Source: Fennellomyces sp. T-0311 (lineage: Eukaryota > Mucoromycota > Mucoromycetes > Mucorales > Lichtheimiaceae). From it: DNA of 64,000 nt. The notes under the pieces were generated by a model. It saw only the letters and a program-made list of their open reading frames with translations, made no database searches and was not told the DNA's origin. Made by a program: the position numbers and the translations under genes. This document shows positions 1-11,406 of the stretch, piece after piece (position 1 is the stretch's first letter; each line of letters starts with the position of its first letter). The DNA lies in assembly GCA_025266875.1 (NCBI GenBank), contig JALLLT010000014.1, positions 744,001 to 808,000 on the forward strand, written 5' to 3'.

Positions 1-2
1 TG

Positions 3-1001
3 ACCAGCTTTGATACGATACTTCGGTCGTCGCCCAATCTCGTATCTCTTCACGTGGGCAAAAGCATTAATTTACCTGTTTTGTTGCCTACTATCATACA
101 TAGCTGTCCCAAGCTCAAAAAATTCAGTACCAATGTGTATAACGTTTTTGAAAGCGTGGTAGATTACGAGAGTATGCTACCCGGTTCTAACGGACTCGAG
201 TTTCTTACATTTGAACCAGCTTATGAGATTCAACGTTCGGTGACGCCATACTTACGCAGCCTTATCGAGAACAATCGCACGACACTCAAACATATCCGGC
301 TTTATATAAAAGCAACAGAAGAGAACATCTCAGACTGGCAATTTCTTTCATCAACCATCATGGATAACCTAGTCCAGCTTTCAATTGATCTGCGGTCATG
401 CTCGCCTGTCTTTTACAGCAATCTCCCAAATATGCTCCGCTGCTATCCCCAGTTAGAAACACTACGATTGGAAAGCTATTACGACGCGGACTCCCTTTAC
501 CAACCCACACTACCCAGTCTATCAGTGATGTCCCATATATTCGACACAATACGTGGAATGGAGCACCTTACACACCTTAAATTCAAAAGTATACAGATTT
601 GCTCACCTTCATTTCAGATACTCCTTCAGCACCACGCCAAGCGAAACGCATTGCGACGACTGGAGATATACGAATGCATACGATTGACAAATGCGTTATT
701 GCAAGAAGTTCTGAGGATCAAAAGTTTGGAATATCTAGGCATCTCATTGGAGCATACTACAGAAGCAGATGACGAAGAAGGATCAGTGCCCATGACTCCC
801 CGCTTTTCATTACTTGGTCAATTACCACAGCTATCTACTCTCTTTCTTCACCAGGGGAAGCTTAATACTGTACACGATGATGCCCAAGATATTATGGAAT
901 GTGCGGCGCTACGAACGTTGCTAATGTACGATGTAGAGTTGGGTGGTGTAGATGAACAGAGACTCCAGGAACGAATTCCACTGTTTAGGCGATACGTATA
1001 G
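3..1001 (+). CDS. F-box/LRR-like protein, 3' part (5' end outside window)
   Basis: The reading frame is already open at base 3 and runs without a stop to TAG at 999-1001, so the start lies upstream; the GTG at 54 is only an internal codon. The roughly 332 visible residues are leucine-rich with irregular LRR-like strands (for example SSPNLVSLHV, CYPQLETLRL, RIKSLEYLGI, QLPQLSTLFL). This is the usual layout of the large mucoralean F-box/LRR families, in which a short N-terminal F-box recruits an SCF ubiquitin ligase and the LRRs bind substrate. The F-box itself is not visible here, so the class is inferred partly from the decayed neighbour at 1157-2681, which is a paralogue and does start with an F-box-like stretch. 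No intron is evident. Confidence 0.7.
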   Translation, partial: TSFDTILRSSPNLVSLHVGKSINLPVLLPTIIHSCPKLKKFSTNVYNVFESVVDYESMLPGSNGLEFLTFEPAYEIQRSVTPYLRSLIENNRTTLKHIRLYIKATEENISDWQFLSSTIMDNLVQLSIDLRSCSPVFYSNLPNMLRCYPQLETLRLESYYDADSLYQPTLPSLSVMSHIFDTIRGMEHLTHLKFKSIQICSPSFQILLQHHAKRNALRRLEIYECIRLTNALLQEVLRIKSLEYLGISLEHTTEADDEEGSVPMTPRFSLLGQLPQLSTLFLHQGKLNTVHDDAQDIMECAALRTLLMYDVELGGVDEQRLQERIPLFRRYV

Positions 1002-1156
1002 AAAGCATAAGAGTAACAGCATTGCAGTTTACAATCCTCATTTTAATAAAGTCGGAACAGACCATGATTCCCAATGATTCCAATGGCATACAACGAACCT
1101 GCCAGCCGCGATGTTTTGGAAATTGAGTAATACAATAACAAAAGTACGCGCGTGCC

Positions 1157-2681
1157 ATGTCGTTCAACAATGCATCGTCGCAAGCTCTTGACGATCGGTT
1201 GGAACAACTGAGACGCTGCCCCGCAAATATTTTGACTCAAGTGCCATACGAGATGCTGTGTTCTATTCTCGGTTACATCACTGCTCAACTATGCGAACGT
1301 CTACAGGAATTGACGTGGTGCCGCTTTGCAGTGCCCGGTGTCATGGCGAGTCATCTCTATCGATCCCAAGGATCAAATACGGGCACAACCTGAAAAGATT
1401 TTCCATATTCTCCCAACATCTTGAAAAAATGTATGCTCGTTGCGGAGTTCTGGACGTGCTAGTCAACTTCCTTGAGACATGTCACCCTTCCCGTTTTTCG
1501 AAACGAACGGAATTTGGCTATCGCCGAAGGACGGTTGCGCCCAGTAAATGATTGCTTCAATCAAGTGTAAACTCATGATCTACCGTTATCGTGAGTGAAT
1601 AAGCGTTCTTATCAAGCAATCTACGACTATCTCTGTTGTGTCTCGCTGACCTCAACGAATTCTCATGCATCATACCACCACCCACCTTTTGCTTACGTGT
1701 GCGGTTTCAATATGCCAGAACCTTACATCCATACTATTCAAAGCTCCCAGAAATACGTGGTCTGAATACGATTAATCATCACTTGTAACATCGCAAAATT
1801 GCATAAACATTATTACCATCACCGGCCAACCTTAATACCATTTTTCGATCGTCACCGAATCTTGTATCTCTTTATCTGGATAGAGACGAAAATGAATTCG
1901 CATCGCTACATACTATTGCAAAGCATTGCCGGAAGCTCAAAGGGTTGTACGGGACACACAGTTATCTTTATAAATTTAAAGGCGCTCGCGGATGACAAGA
2001 AAATGTTACCAGAAACGGATGGGTTAGGGTTACTTGCTATCGGACCTTCATCCGTGGTCACGAAATATGTCTACCCTCCTGACGAGCAACCACCACACAT
2101 TTGAACATCTCCCTCTCATATCGCTGCATCAAGCAAGAGGATTACGGTTTGGCAATTTCTTTCGTCGTTCACCATGAGCAATCGAATTCACTTTTCGGTC
2201 GACCTGCATGGGTGCTCTCCTGAGTTTTGAAGCCAGATATTCTACGTTGCTATCCTGGCTTCCAGACACTTCAATCCGATATCTGGAGTGCTAACGACAC
2301 CTGGAGAATCCAATGCATCCCCTTTACCATCACTAAGATATTCGATACGGTGTATGAGATGGAATGCATTCTACATCTCGAATTTGATTGCATGGATATT
2401 TGTCCGTCCTTGTTTCTAACACCACTTTATCATCTGGCCAATCGAAGCATTATGCAATGATTCACCTTTCCAAGGAGTTATCGCTTTCGGTGTTGCATCT
2501 AATATCGAGAGACAAAAGCTTGGGAGGTCTTTGTATTTCTCTGGAACCTAGCCGAGTTTTCGCCACAGATGCCACAGCATGCGTTCGCTCGCTTCGCCGC
2601 TTGCCGCATTTGTCTAGCCTCTGGACTTTATCACGTGAAGCTGATCGTAGACGATGCAAAAAACGATCGCTGAATCCATGA
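1157..2681 (+). pseudogene. Decayed paralogue of the upstream F-box/LRR gene
   Basis: It starts with ATG at 1157 and an F-box-like segment (NILTQVPYEMLCSILGYIT), then breaks into short frames. Several blocks align at nucleotide level, in the same order, with the intact gene at 3-1001. The block near 1840-1880 matches bases 20-60 (both encode a phrase like SSPNLVSL). The block near 2170-2280 matches 358-470, including the CYP motif. The block near 2330-2430 matches 530-630. The frame changes between blocks and stops interrupt it, for example TGA at 2227. It therefore looks like a tandem duplicate that lost function. It also supplies the family's N-terminus, which the truncated neighbour lacks in this window. 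Confidence 0.75.
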
Positions 2682-4564
2682 ATCCAAGGAAGCTGGGGAT
2701 CTATGAGTTGGATAAAGACAATGAAAACATCTAGTTGCGAAAGCGAAACCTCGATAGGCTCGGTAACCCATTCTTGGGAATGTTGAAAGGGCTACGTACG
2801 TCAACACGTTAGCTTGATGTGTACGATTGGCACATAATTGCAGCAAATAAATACGCCTTTTTCAAGACACGTATTTTTAGTGGTTGGGATGTATGGCTGG
2901 ACTCTTCCAATGTCTTGGATGATGATGGCTGATCAACGTAATAGGTGGTACAACCCAATTAGGTGAAAAAAGTAAATCCACTAAACCCAATGGAGGCAAC
3001 GGTTCCGGGCTTCATCCATTGTCGGTAATCTTGAATAAGCTAACTGGGTATAGATTTATTTTATCAGCCAGGACCACTGACCATTACATAATAGTGGTTG
3101 GGAAAGATAAAAGGCTAATGACCCCAAGTTCCTGTACTTTTATCAGAGATAATGGCGTTCTAGCCGAAACTATCACTGCGATAACAAGAACTCAAGAGAG
3201 ATCAAGATCACTGGTGTATCCTTTCTTTGTGAGATTGCCGTTTCTAGTCTTACAGTTTTACCTTTTGCAGCCCAAAGGTTTGATGATTGCTATAAATTAC
3301 TGCATCATGTGAGGACGGGCGAAGCATCAATATATTGAAGCAATGCAATGTAGATTATATGTGCTTCACTTTATATGTATAAAAAGGCAAGATCATGTGC
3401 TGTCAACCATATTTTTCGATGCGACATACCCATCCATCAACCTAATTTATCTTTTTACCCCGGACTCGAAAAAAAAAAAAAAAACTTTGCGTTACCAAGA
3501 TGCGGGGTTTCTTTTTGGTGTGAAAGAAAAAACACCTGTACCAAGATCAAGGGAGATGAAAAGGGGGAAATGGAAAACAGCCACCCCTTATCAGATGATG
3601 GAATCCTTTGGTGCACGGACAGGTCATCCCAGAGCATGACATGTTACCAAGTAACCTCTTCTCCCGGGTAGCGAATGCAATTCACATGGTACAGTGAGTT
3701 AAACATGGTAGATTAGTAACAAAAAAAAAAACGCGGGATCCGATCTTTTTCAAAAAAAAAAAAGTGTCAAGAAGTTCTAATTTCACACACAAGGAAATGT
3801 GATGACAAAAAATAAAAAGGTGGGCGATTTGCCTAGACCATAAAGTGATCGATTTAATATGTTGGCAAGGTGAGTTATCTTGCGCCTCGATTATAATTAT
3901 AATGGTGCCATTTTTCCAAACAGTAGTAATGAAAAAGGAAATTTTTCTGTGTGCATTCCAGACCACATGCACATTTGTTGTTGGTTTTTTTTTCTCTAGC
4001 ATTGAATACCAGATTTGAAACAACCCGATGCCCGTGATTTACCGCGGGTTCGTGGAGCATGTTGTACGATAAGAGAATGTGGTCGCGCCCTTTATTCGAT
4101 GTAACATGCCCTTTTAAAACCTATCGCCGTACACTATACAGAAAGGCAATCGGCTGTAATGGAGATCCACTGACTACTTGTTTGGGTAACATTTGAAATA
4201 TGACAAAGGGGTGTTTAAATGTGTGAAGCACTTCTTTGTAGCACACATTGGATCGTCGTTCTAGATAGCTTTTTTAATAACACCATGGTTTCAATATTTC
4301 ATTGTAGCTGAGCAACAAAAAAATATATGTTTATATTTACCAGCAAGACACGTGTATCGATGTAACTGTGTTTGATTTGTCAAAGCCCAGAAACACCGTG
4401 AAACAGGTAATGCACGCTCCTTCATCCTTAAGGGGGTACAAAGAAGTAGCCGTGGGTCCAGAATTCGGCCCAAAATTGATGGCCACATCGCCGTTTTTGG
4501 CTTCATCTTTTTTTAACTTTTTTTTTTTTGATATACTTGACCCCCACTTTTTTTTTGCTGCAAT
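2682..4564. other. Intergenic, no supported gene
   Basis: AT-rich sequence with several A or T runs (around 3469-3484, 3720-3732, 3762-3773, 4521-4530). The open frames here are short, overlap one another on both strands, and show no domain, signal peptide or codon pattern that persuades me. The last 60 bases, rich in T, are the likely 5' flank of the small gene starting at 4565. Confidence 0.5.
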
Positions 4565-4810
4565 ATGTCAACCCAAGACGCGATTCTCCAAATGGCGCTT
4601 TCCGATCACGACGAAGCGCTCGAGACATTGGGGTGTGTGGTTGCCATGACTGAGCTTTATGACCATTGCGATCATTACTATTACGATCGAGAGGAAGCTG
4701 CGCAGGAGGCGCTCTTTAGCGAAGAAGAGCTTTTAGTGATTCAGGCTTACTTTGAAAACGAGGAGATATTGGATGAAGAAATGTTGACACTCCTTACTGA
4801 TGATGCATAG
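4565..4810 (+). CDS. Small acidic protein, 81 aa, unknown
   Basis: ATG at 4565 follows a long pyrimidine-rich leader, as at other starts in this window (for example 6620). The 81-residue product is strongly acidic (Glu/Asp concentrated in the C-terminal half, with motifs such as FSEEELLVIQAYF and EEILDEEMLTLL) and has an HCDHYYYDRE cluster. It has no signal peptide or membrane segment. The C-terminal part should form amphipathic helices. I do not recognise a family. It could be a lineage-specific single-exon gene; the strong composition bias argues against chance, but no homology can be claimed. Confidence 0.45.
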   Translation: MSTQDAILQMALSDHDEALETLGCVVAMTELYDHCDHYYYDREEAAQEALFSEEELLVIQAYFENEEILDEEMLTLLTDDA

Positions 4811-4965
4811 GAACTGCCATAGGAATTTTTATTATTGTAGCTATCTGACAACCTAGAATATGAAAACATTATATACTACAGCAAAGTAAAAAAAAAAAAA
4901 ATGAGCGGGGAGGGTTGATTACATGCAAGTTGAAAAAGAGAACGATGCGGGGTAAAAGGGGGGGT

Positions 4966-5028
4966 TTGTGTGTGTGTGTGTGTTGAGTGTGTGTGTTGAG
5001 AGTGTTGAGTGTGTGTGTGTGCGTGTGA
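4966..5028. repeat. Interrupted (GT)n microsatellite
   Basis: Runs of GT interrupted by GTTGAG units lie directly downstream of the stop (on the minus strand) of the gene at 5081-6098, so the repeat falls in its 3' flank or 3' UTR. Confidence 0.85.
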
Positions 5029-5080
5029 GGTGTTTGGGGGGGAGATAATGCTAAAAGATAAGAACACAAAGCAAAAGGGC

Positions 5081-6098
5081 CTAGGCACACGACCTCTTTA
5101 ATTCTGCGGCGATTTCTTCTTTTGAAAGTCCAGACTTTACGAGCTGCTTGACGAGATTGGCTCTTGCGCGGACCCGCCGTGTTTTCTCCTTCTCCTCGGC
5201 CAGCAGGTGTTCATAATCGTCCTCATGCGAACGTTTGCCCAGCAAGGCCACGTCATCGGTTGTGGTTGCGGTGGAGACAATGACGGCTTGGCGGTTTTCG
5301 GGGAGAGTGATAAAACTTGCGGTAGTTGCGGTTGCGGTAGTAGCGGTTGCTTTTGCGGTTGCGGCTGCGACGGCGGCTGTGGCTGCGGCTTGCTGCTGCT
5401 GTTGGCGATTTATATCTGGGTAGGACGAGACCCAGGCCTGGAGGCTAGGCTCGTTGTCGATCGAATGCGTGATGCTTTGGATCGACATGGGCCATCCGGC
5501 AATATTATTGTTGTGGATGGTTGTCATGGTGGATGTGCTCGAGACGTCCTCGCCCTCGGCGTTTTTGGATGTGGTCGTCGTAGTTGTCGTGGTGATTGTT
5601 GTTGTGGTAGCACCAAACGCACCGTGCAGCTCATCCCAGTAAGGAAAGCGTCGCAGGACCTCTTCTATTAGAGTACAGAAAAAAATAAAATTTAGGGAAC
5701 AAATCGCGGCTTAATCCAAAACTCAAAATCGACTCACTTTTCACGTCCGTTTCTTGAGCACCGGCCTTCCGCCACTGGCTGCCGATCACGTCGTACCATT
5801 CCCGTGCAATCCTGTAATTGCTTTGCAGGGTGGATATCTTGCTCGCGACATCCTTGGCCAGTCGGTGATGAATGCCGACCTGCTGCATCTGCTCAAGAAT
5901 TTCCTGCAGCAGCAATTTCTTCGGCATGCGGTTGTCGCTGTCGTCCCGCCACTTGGTCGCATAGTTCGCAGAGAGCCACTGGACGACCACTTGCATCGAG
6001 CAAGGCCCACCGTTAACTCCGTCTTTGAGCCAGCTCTTGTAGGGCTTCTTGTGGTGTCGCCGACCAGAAGGCGGCGGGGAAGTTTCGGAAGACACCAT
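5081..6098 (-). CDS. Myb/SANT-like DNA-binding-domain protein
   Basis: Two exons, 6098-5738 and 5664-5081, join across a 73-nt intron (donor GTGAGTC, acceptor CTAATAG) and give 314 aa. Start ATG is at 6098; frames further upstream carry no better start. The N-terminal 130 residues are a compact helical domain with conserved-looking Trp and aromatic positions (SWLKDGVNGG, VVVQWLSANYATKW, REWYDVIGSQW, RRFPYWDELHGAF), as in the Myb/SANT-like (trihelix-like) domains found in fungal regulators and transposon-derived proteins. Low-complexity stretches follow: poly-Thr, poly-Gln and a long Ala/Thr run. The C-terminus is a basic helix (EEKEKTRRVRARANLVKQL). A nuclear DNA-binding role is inferred from the fold resemblance only. 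Confidence 0.7.
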
Positions 6099-6619
6099 GG
6101 CCAGTAGAAAAAAGGTTGGTTTGTGTTTTGAGAGTTTGGAGAGAAAAAAAAGAGTGGATGAAAAAATAAAAAAGTGAGAAAAGAAGAAGGAGGTGGTTGG
6201 GGGTGATATTGCAGAACAAATATAGCAAAAAAAGGGCCTGGCGAGGCCTGCTGTGACCCAATTGAGCAAGTTGAGACACCAATCGTAAAGGGGAGATGCG
6301 TTTTTTTTCTGTAACCCAGCACAGGTTCTTTTTTTTTTTGGCTGGCGGTTTGTAGCTCGCCCCCCCTCGCAGAACCCCCCCTTTTTTCTATAGTTTATTT
6401 ATTTGGGTCAATGCGATCCGCCTTGCTGGTTGGCCAATGACAGGCCCTTTTGGTATGGCTTCGTCGGGATGTTGTTGTTGAGCGCAACGAAACGACACGA
6501 CAACAGCAAGCCAAAAAAAGCCCGCAGAAGCTTTGAAAATTTCTTTGTGTCATTCAAGCTCCTCTTTCTTTTTTTTTCTTTTACACTTTTTTTTTATATT
6601 ACTTTTTTTGTTGCTTGAC

Positions 6620-7177
6620 ATGCCCACATCAGACCCGCCGCCACTGCCTCCACCATCCGCCCTGTTCGGCTCGTCCCTGTTCGATTACCACCGTCAGCGC
6701 CCGCTCTACATCCTGCCACCACCGCCTGGCTACCACCATCCACCGCCGCCGCCACCGCCGCCGTCATCATCATCACTCCACCAACCGCCCTACGGCTCGG
6801 GTGTCAAACGTGAATTGAGCGATCCGGACCACTTCATAAAGAAACGACGCACCGCAGACGACGGCCAGCAGGAGATCAACGCGGCCCGCACCCTGGCGTC
6901 GTTCGCCACCGCAAAGCTCACCGAGGAGTGCTGCGGCTGTCAAGGCGATCCTTCATGTGACCGCTGTGGTCATCCGAGACATACCGAAAGCTGGAAGGCC
7001 GGCATGTCCAAGCGACAGCAGGTGCAGATCATGGAGGTATGTGTGGAAGCCAGAAGAAAGCGCTCTATTTTTTTTAGTGCGTGATTTTTTTTAGCGTAAG
7101 ACTAACGTCAACACTTCCAGGCAGCACAAATTCTGATGGACATTGCACGTTGTGGCATGCGAGTGAGCGTGGCCTGA
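6620..7177 (+). CDS. Proline-rich protein with small Cys cluster
   Basis: Exons 6620-7036 and 7121-7177 join in frame across an 84-nt intron (donor GTATGT, branch-like ACTAAC, acceptor TTCCAG), giving 157 aa. Residues 1-60 are dominated by Pro, with a run of eight prolines and His/Tyr between. A basic patch (KKRR) that could act as a nuclear localisation signal follows. Next comes a short Cys/His cluster (CCGCQGDPSCDRCGHPRH) that could bind zinc, and then a helical C-terminus. I do not recognise a family. The gene is divergent from the Myb/SANT-like gene at 5081-6098, with about 520 bp of T-rich shared upstream region. Transcription and splicing look likely; function is unknown. Confidence 0.65.
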
Positions 7178-7285
7178 AAACTTTATATTGTATACACACA
7201 CACATCACATTCCCCCCTCTCTCTCTCTGCACCCGGTATAAAAAAGATAAAAGAAAAAAGATACATAGCATCGCCTCCCCTCCCG

Positions 7286-7287
<2 letters not shown>

Positions 7288-7319
<32 letters not shown>
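7288..7319. repeat. (CT)n microsatellite
   Basis: About 15 CT units in the region between the convergent genes ending at 7177 (+) and 7417 (-). Confidence 0.9.
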
Positions 7320-7322
<3 letters not shown>

Positions 7323-7416
7323 GACCTGCTTCGAAACGGCATCGCCCTCAACGTGCCAAATTGTATAATATCCCTCTTTTGCAAAAATGTGTAAAAATAA
7401 AAAACATCCCCACTTT

Positions 7417-8337
7417 TTAGCCATGCGTCAATGGCAGTACAATCATCTCCAGTAGTTCATTTGTCCAGCTCTCCCGCACTTGGTTGACCCACGCCTCATC
7501 CATCACCAGCGTGTGCCGCTCCAGGTTCAGCATCGCCCCCGCAAGGTGCCGCTCCGTCCTGGCGCTCGTGACCAGTGTCAGCCAAGTCTCGCGTTCCTGG
7601 ATCCAGCTTTCCGATACCGCCGTCCACAACAGCGCCATCTCGAGCTGCACCAGCTGGTACGCCACTTGCTCAATGTTGGTCGGCTCCCGATCCACCCATT
7701 CGCGTCGTCTCGCCAACCACCGCGGCGACTTGTGTCTATTGGCAATATGTGATTCATACAGCCGCAGCTGATCCGTCAATGCCTTGATGTTGCCAAGGAT
7801 CGATGTCTCGTACGACGGTGGCGCGTCTCCCTCCACACGTCGAGTCGGTACCGGTGACGTCGTAAATGCAGGTGGAGGGCTTTCAGGTCGACGTGGCTGT
7901 TCTATGCGTTGTTCCGACTCTACTTGACTATCATCGTCGTCGTCATGACCCTCATGGCCATCGCTAGTGTCGTCACTTTGATCCCTAGGCACCATCAGTC
8001 GCCGCAGCTGTTGCGCTAATCGATCGAGTTTGCCATCCATGGCTTGCAGCATGCGCCGACTTTCCGCCGCTTCCGGCACATGCACCTGCCACGCACTGCT
8101 GAATTCAGATACGGCCATTCGTTTGGGAAGGAGCTCTTGATGCGTGGCGGGATCGGTCTCAAAGGGAATCAATTTGTCAGCCGATGTCAATGCGGTGGCG
8201 GACGGAACAATAGCTTGCACATCGTTGAGAAACAGGTATTGTGTCTGGTTTATGCGGCGAACCGGGATACGGAAGATTTGGTCATTGTACTCGATCACCT
8301 TGTACTTTTCTTCAGAACTGGATGCCTCGTTGTCCAT
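7417..8337 (-). CDS. Orphan protein, 306 aa
   Basis: A single-exon frame with ATG at 8337 and stop TAA at 7417-7419. The N-terminal third has mixed beta-like sequence (IEYNDQIFRIPVRRI). The middle is a disordered acidic segment with a D-rich run (HDDDDDSQ) and Pro-rich linkers. The C-terminal 120 residues are helical and Trp-rich (SESWIQERETWLTLV, NQVRESWTNELLEMI). I see no signal peptide or membrane span. The length, start context and composition suggest a real gene, probably lineage-specific. No family is recognised and no function can be proposed. It is convergent with the proline-rich gene. Confidence 0.65.
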   Translation of the reverse strand: MDNEASSSEEKYKVIEYNDQIFRIPVRRINQTQYLFLNDVQAIVPSATALTSADKLIPFETDPATHQELLPKRMAVSEFSSAWQVHVPEAAESRRMLQAMDGKLDRLAQQLRRLMVPRDQSDDTSDGHEGHDDDDDSQVESEQRIEQPRRPESPPPAFTTSPVPTRRVEGDAPPSYETSILGNIKALTDQLRLYESHIANRHKSPRWLARRREWVDREPTNIEQVAYQLVQLEMALLWTAVSESWIQERETWLTLVTSARTERHLAGAMLNLERHTLVMDEAWVNQVRESWTNELLEMIVLPLTHG

Positions 8338-8503
8338 TGTGTCCAACCAAAAAAAAATGGTAAAAAAGAAGAGCGGTAAATTATGTATTGCGCAGTCCCT
8401 AGCGAGGGTCTAAACGCTTATATCTTTTATATATATAGATGCGCTTCCCTTTCATGATGAACCCCGTGTAGCGATGGACCCACGATCGACCCCATGTCTA
8501 GCG

Positions 8504-10186
8504 TCAGTAGTTGTATCGATGCTGCCACAAACATAGAAATGTAAGAAACAACAGCCCATAAGGGAGGAGGAGGAGGGGAAGGGTGTTTATGCATGAATCC
8601 GGCAGAAAACAATTCATACCTGGAGATCCTGCAGCATGTCTTGGAGCTATCCACGAGGGGTTTTAACATGAGTCAACCGGAACAACTGTGCAGTACTGCG
8701 CGCGCATGCTTACCTTTGTCGTAGCATTCTCTGCCAAATCACGTACAGCGTCCAAATCCGCGGATGTCTGGGCAACAAACTTACGTGCCATATGAACTGC
8801 CTGGTCCTGCAAATTATCCCAATCCTCCGTGCCAGTGGGCGATCGAGACATCTCCACCTCGCGCCCGAAATACTGGTCCGATGAAATGGCCTTTGAATTC
8901 TGGAACTGGGATAGTCGGCCTTGTTGCTCCGCCGACACTGCCGGATCGTATTCGTTTCTACCAAAGTATTGATCCGAAGAAATCGCTTTGGCGTTACCAA
9001 ACTTTTCGCGCGCGCTTTGCGATGGCTCTTCTTCCTGATACACCATCTTTTTGCCTGATACACTGTTGCTGTTGCTGTTGCTGTTGACGTTCATACGAGC
9101 CATACCGAAACCGAGCTTTTCGTACGCATCCTCCTCGTCCTTTGGCTGCTTGGTGGCCGAAGGATCCTGATACGCCAAGCGAGATGAAATGTTGCGCGGC
9201 CCATCCTCCTCAGGTTGTTCCTTTTCATCACTGTCATAACCCAGTTTGGCCTTGCGCTCGCTCTCTTCCTTGGCCCTTGCCTCGGCTTCTTCAAAGTTGA
9301 AATTGACCGGCGCCTTTTTAATGCCGAGCTTTCCCGCCTTGGCACCTACGCGACGGGCTCCAATGGCCGATCGCGTTGACCGTGCTGTTGCTGTTGAACG
9401 AGGCGACTTTACAACCGGCGACACGGGTTTTGGCTTTTCTTCTTCTTCTTCTTTTGGAGTTTCCGTCTTTGGAGTGTCTGCTGTCGTTTCCGTTGGTGTC
9501 GATACAGGTGATGTTGTCGCCGCCGTCGCTGATTCCACTTGTTCCGCTGGTGTATCTATCTCAATCACAACCGTCGTTGGGTTCCTGTATATATATATAT
9601 CCCTGTGAGAAACGTGACGACGAATGACTCGCCTGTAGCCAAAAAAAAAAAAAAAACTTACGCGACCGCGTCCTCAGCTGCACGCTTCTCCAAGAGCTTT
9701 TTGTATTGCTGACCAGCTCGACTCGTGTATTTGACCTTGGCGTCATTGCTGGATCCTGCACTGCTCTGCGAGGCGTTCTTGGAGAAATATTCGTTGGCAG
9801 CTTGGTTGCCACCCACAGCCATCAACCGAAGTTGCTCCCACGTCCAAGAATCAAGGACAGTGGATCTTTATAAACCAAACCTTAGCATTGGCAAATCAAC
9901 AAGAGACCCACCATCGTACCTGACAAAGCTAATGTGTACACCGAGATTACGATGGGCAGAAGAGCAGTCGGTACATAAATACACACCAAACGATACAGAT
10001 GCCCAGGTTGGATTCTTGGAATTGCAATCAAAGCACACCTAAAAAAATGGGATGATGAAGTTGCGTTAGAAACACAGCATCTTTTGATCCTGCTCAGCCA
10101 ATGGCCCAAAGACGAACCTTGTTGTATCGGTTCTGCTTGAGCTTTTTGAAAACAAGCTGGATCTGTTCCTTGCTGGGTTCTGGCAT
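8504..10186 (-). CDS. GLO3: ArfGAP of the GLO3/ArfGAP2-3 class
   Basis: Six exons: 10186-10118, 10038-9920, 9865-9662, 9584-8714, 8646-8620 and 8521-8504. All phases agree and the product is 435 aa. GLO3 is the GTPase-activating protein for Arf1 in COPI retrograde transport from Golgi to ER. The ArfGAP zinc finger is at the N-terminus: CFDC, 16 residues, CTDC, then [15 protein letters not shown] with the arginine finger and LDSWTWEQL. The central region is a charged linker. The C-terminal half carries two GLO3-type repeats ([12 protein letters not shown] near residue 320 and [12 protein letters not shown] about 35 residues later), diagnostic for this class. Introns are 54-98 nt. The intron before exon 4 has two acceptors 18 nt apart (exon start 9584 or 9602), both in frame. 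Confidence 0.95.
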
Positions 10187-10249
10187 CAGTTCAAGTCTAT
10201 CGCGTGAAGTATGGAAATAGAAAAGGGATCGCTCGCCAGCTGAGGTGCA

Positions 10250-11406
10250 AAATTAGAATCAATGCGCCTATGTGCATTGTACACGTACGTTGCATTTGCA
10301 CAGCCCATTTGGATTTGCATGCATTCTCTTCTGTATTCGTTTTTCCCCGCGTTTTTATCGCTCTTGGATACAGTAGCAACCACATTCATCCATTCAATTA
10401 TCCATGAATAGCACCGTTGCCACGTACGTAGGATTCGAACCGGTTTGACACAGGAACACTTGGAGTCTGAGAATCTTCTGGTATTTGCAACTAAATCTAT
10501 TGACATGTCATTAAGTAGACTATGCATTCGCTTGATACTATGAATAGTCTATGCTTCTTTTAGCGAAACTGCTCTTCTAGATACTAAAAATATGTGCTAA
10601 ATAGTATGCGAAAATCGAATCTTGAGAGATACAAGTTTTGGAGCACCACGGACTAGCATTCCAAGATATATATATATGGCGCATTATAGCAATCACGTAC
10701 ATAACACAGCTATGCAAAGCCGGCGTTATATAGATGACAAACCAGCCATTATCTCTATAACTTGATGAGGATATCATGCAGTTAACGTGGGAAACCGCTT
10801 GAGCGAATACCGCCTCAGAATGCATCCAGAAAAGGACTAGATCAAGTTTTAAAGAGTTTGGTGCAATGTGGCATGATAAGGCTGCCATAAATGGGTACGA
10901 TCATCTGGCCAACGAATACCGAGGACGTAGCACATTATGGTTGCATAACAATGCATTGGCAATTAATATCGTACATATCTCTCTCGTTTATGTCTATAAA
11001 TAACTGGCTTTTCTTGGGGTTAGCATTTACGTCGGTACTTGTCAAAGAGACCACAGTGCAGCTCCTGCTACTTCTTTTCTATACCTCAACGGGGACATCG
11101 GAATTGTTCCGACGTACGTAGATGAGTTCAATGACCACATTCTTATGTGGATTATGTTAGTGAGTGCCCTATGTAATAGTGCAGGAATAATGTATTAAGA
11201 TGACAAACAACATATCCACCAAGTCAAGCTATTTCTGAACGCAAGGAAATAAAAATAGGCTCAACATTATGTAAATAGCAATGTCATTATCACTATAAAT
11301 GTTTACACAATTCTTTTGTGAAACTGACAAGGTATGTAAAGTTCTAAAAGAAAAGCAAAAGTAAAATGAAATGACGCTTGCGCCGTAATGAAGATGGATA
11401 GGTGGT
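10250..11406. other. Intergenic, one Pol III B-box-like site
   Basis: No gene is supported. Short frames on both strands lack features. On the minus strand, 10441-10431 reads GGTTCGAATCC, a perfect tRNA B-box/T-loop consensus, and a 5-bp pairing (GTTGC/GCAAC) flanks it. The D-arm and A-box are absent, so this is at most a tRNA relic. The part from 10560 to 11406 shows nothing I can name. Confidence 0.4.

Noticed and set aside
5207..5671. Cys/Gly-rich plus-strand frame of 154 codons
   Set aside because: It is the antisense shadow of the Ala/Thr/Gln repeats in the Myb/SANT-like gene.
10400..10495. Complete tRNA gene on the minus strand around the B-box
   Set aside because: No D-arm GG, no A-box, and only a partial acceptor stem.
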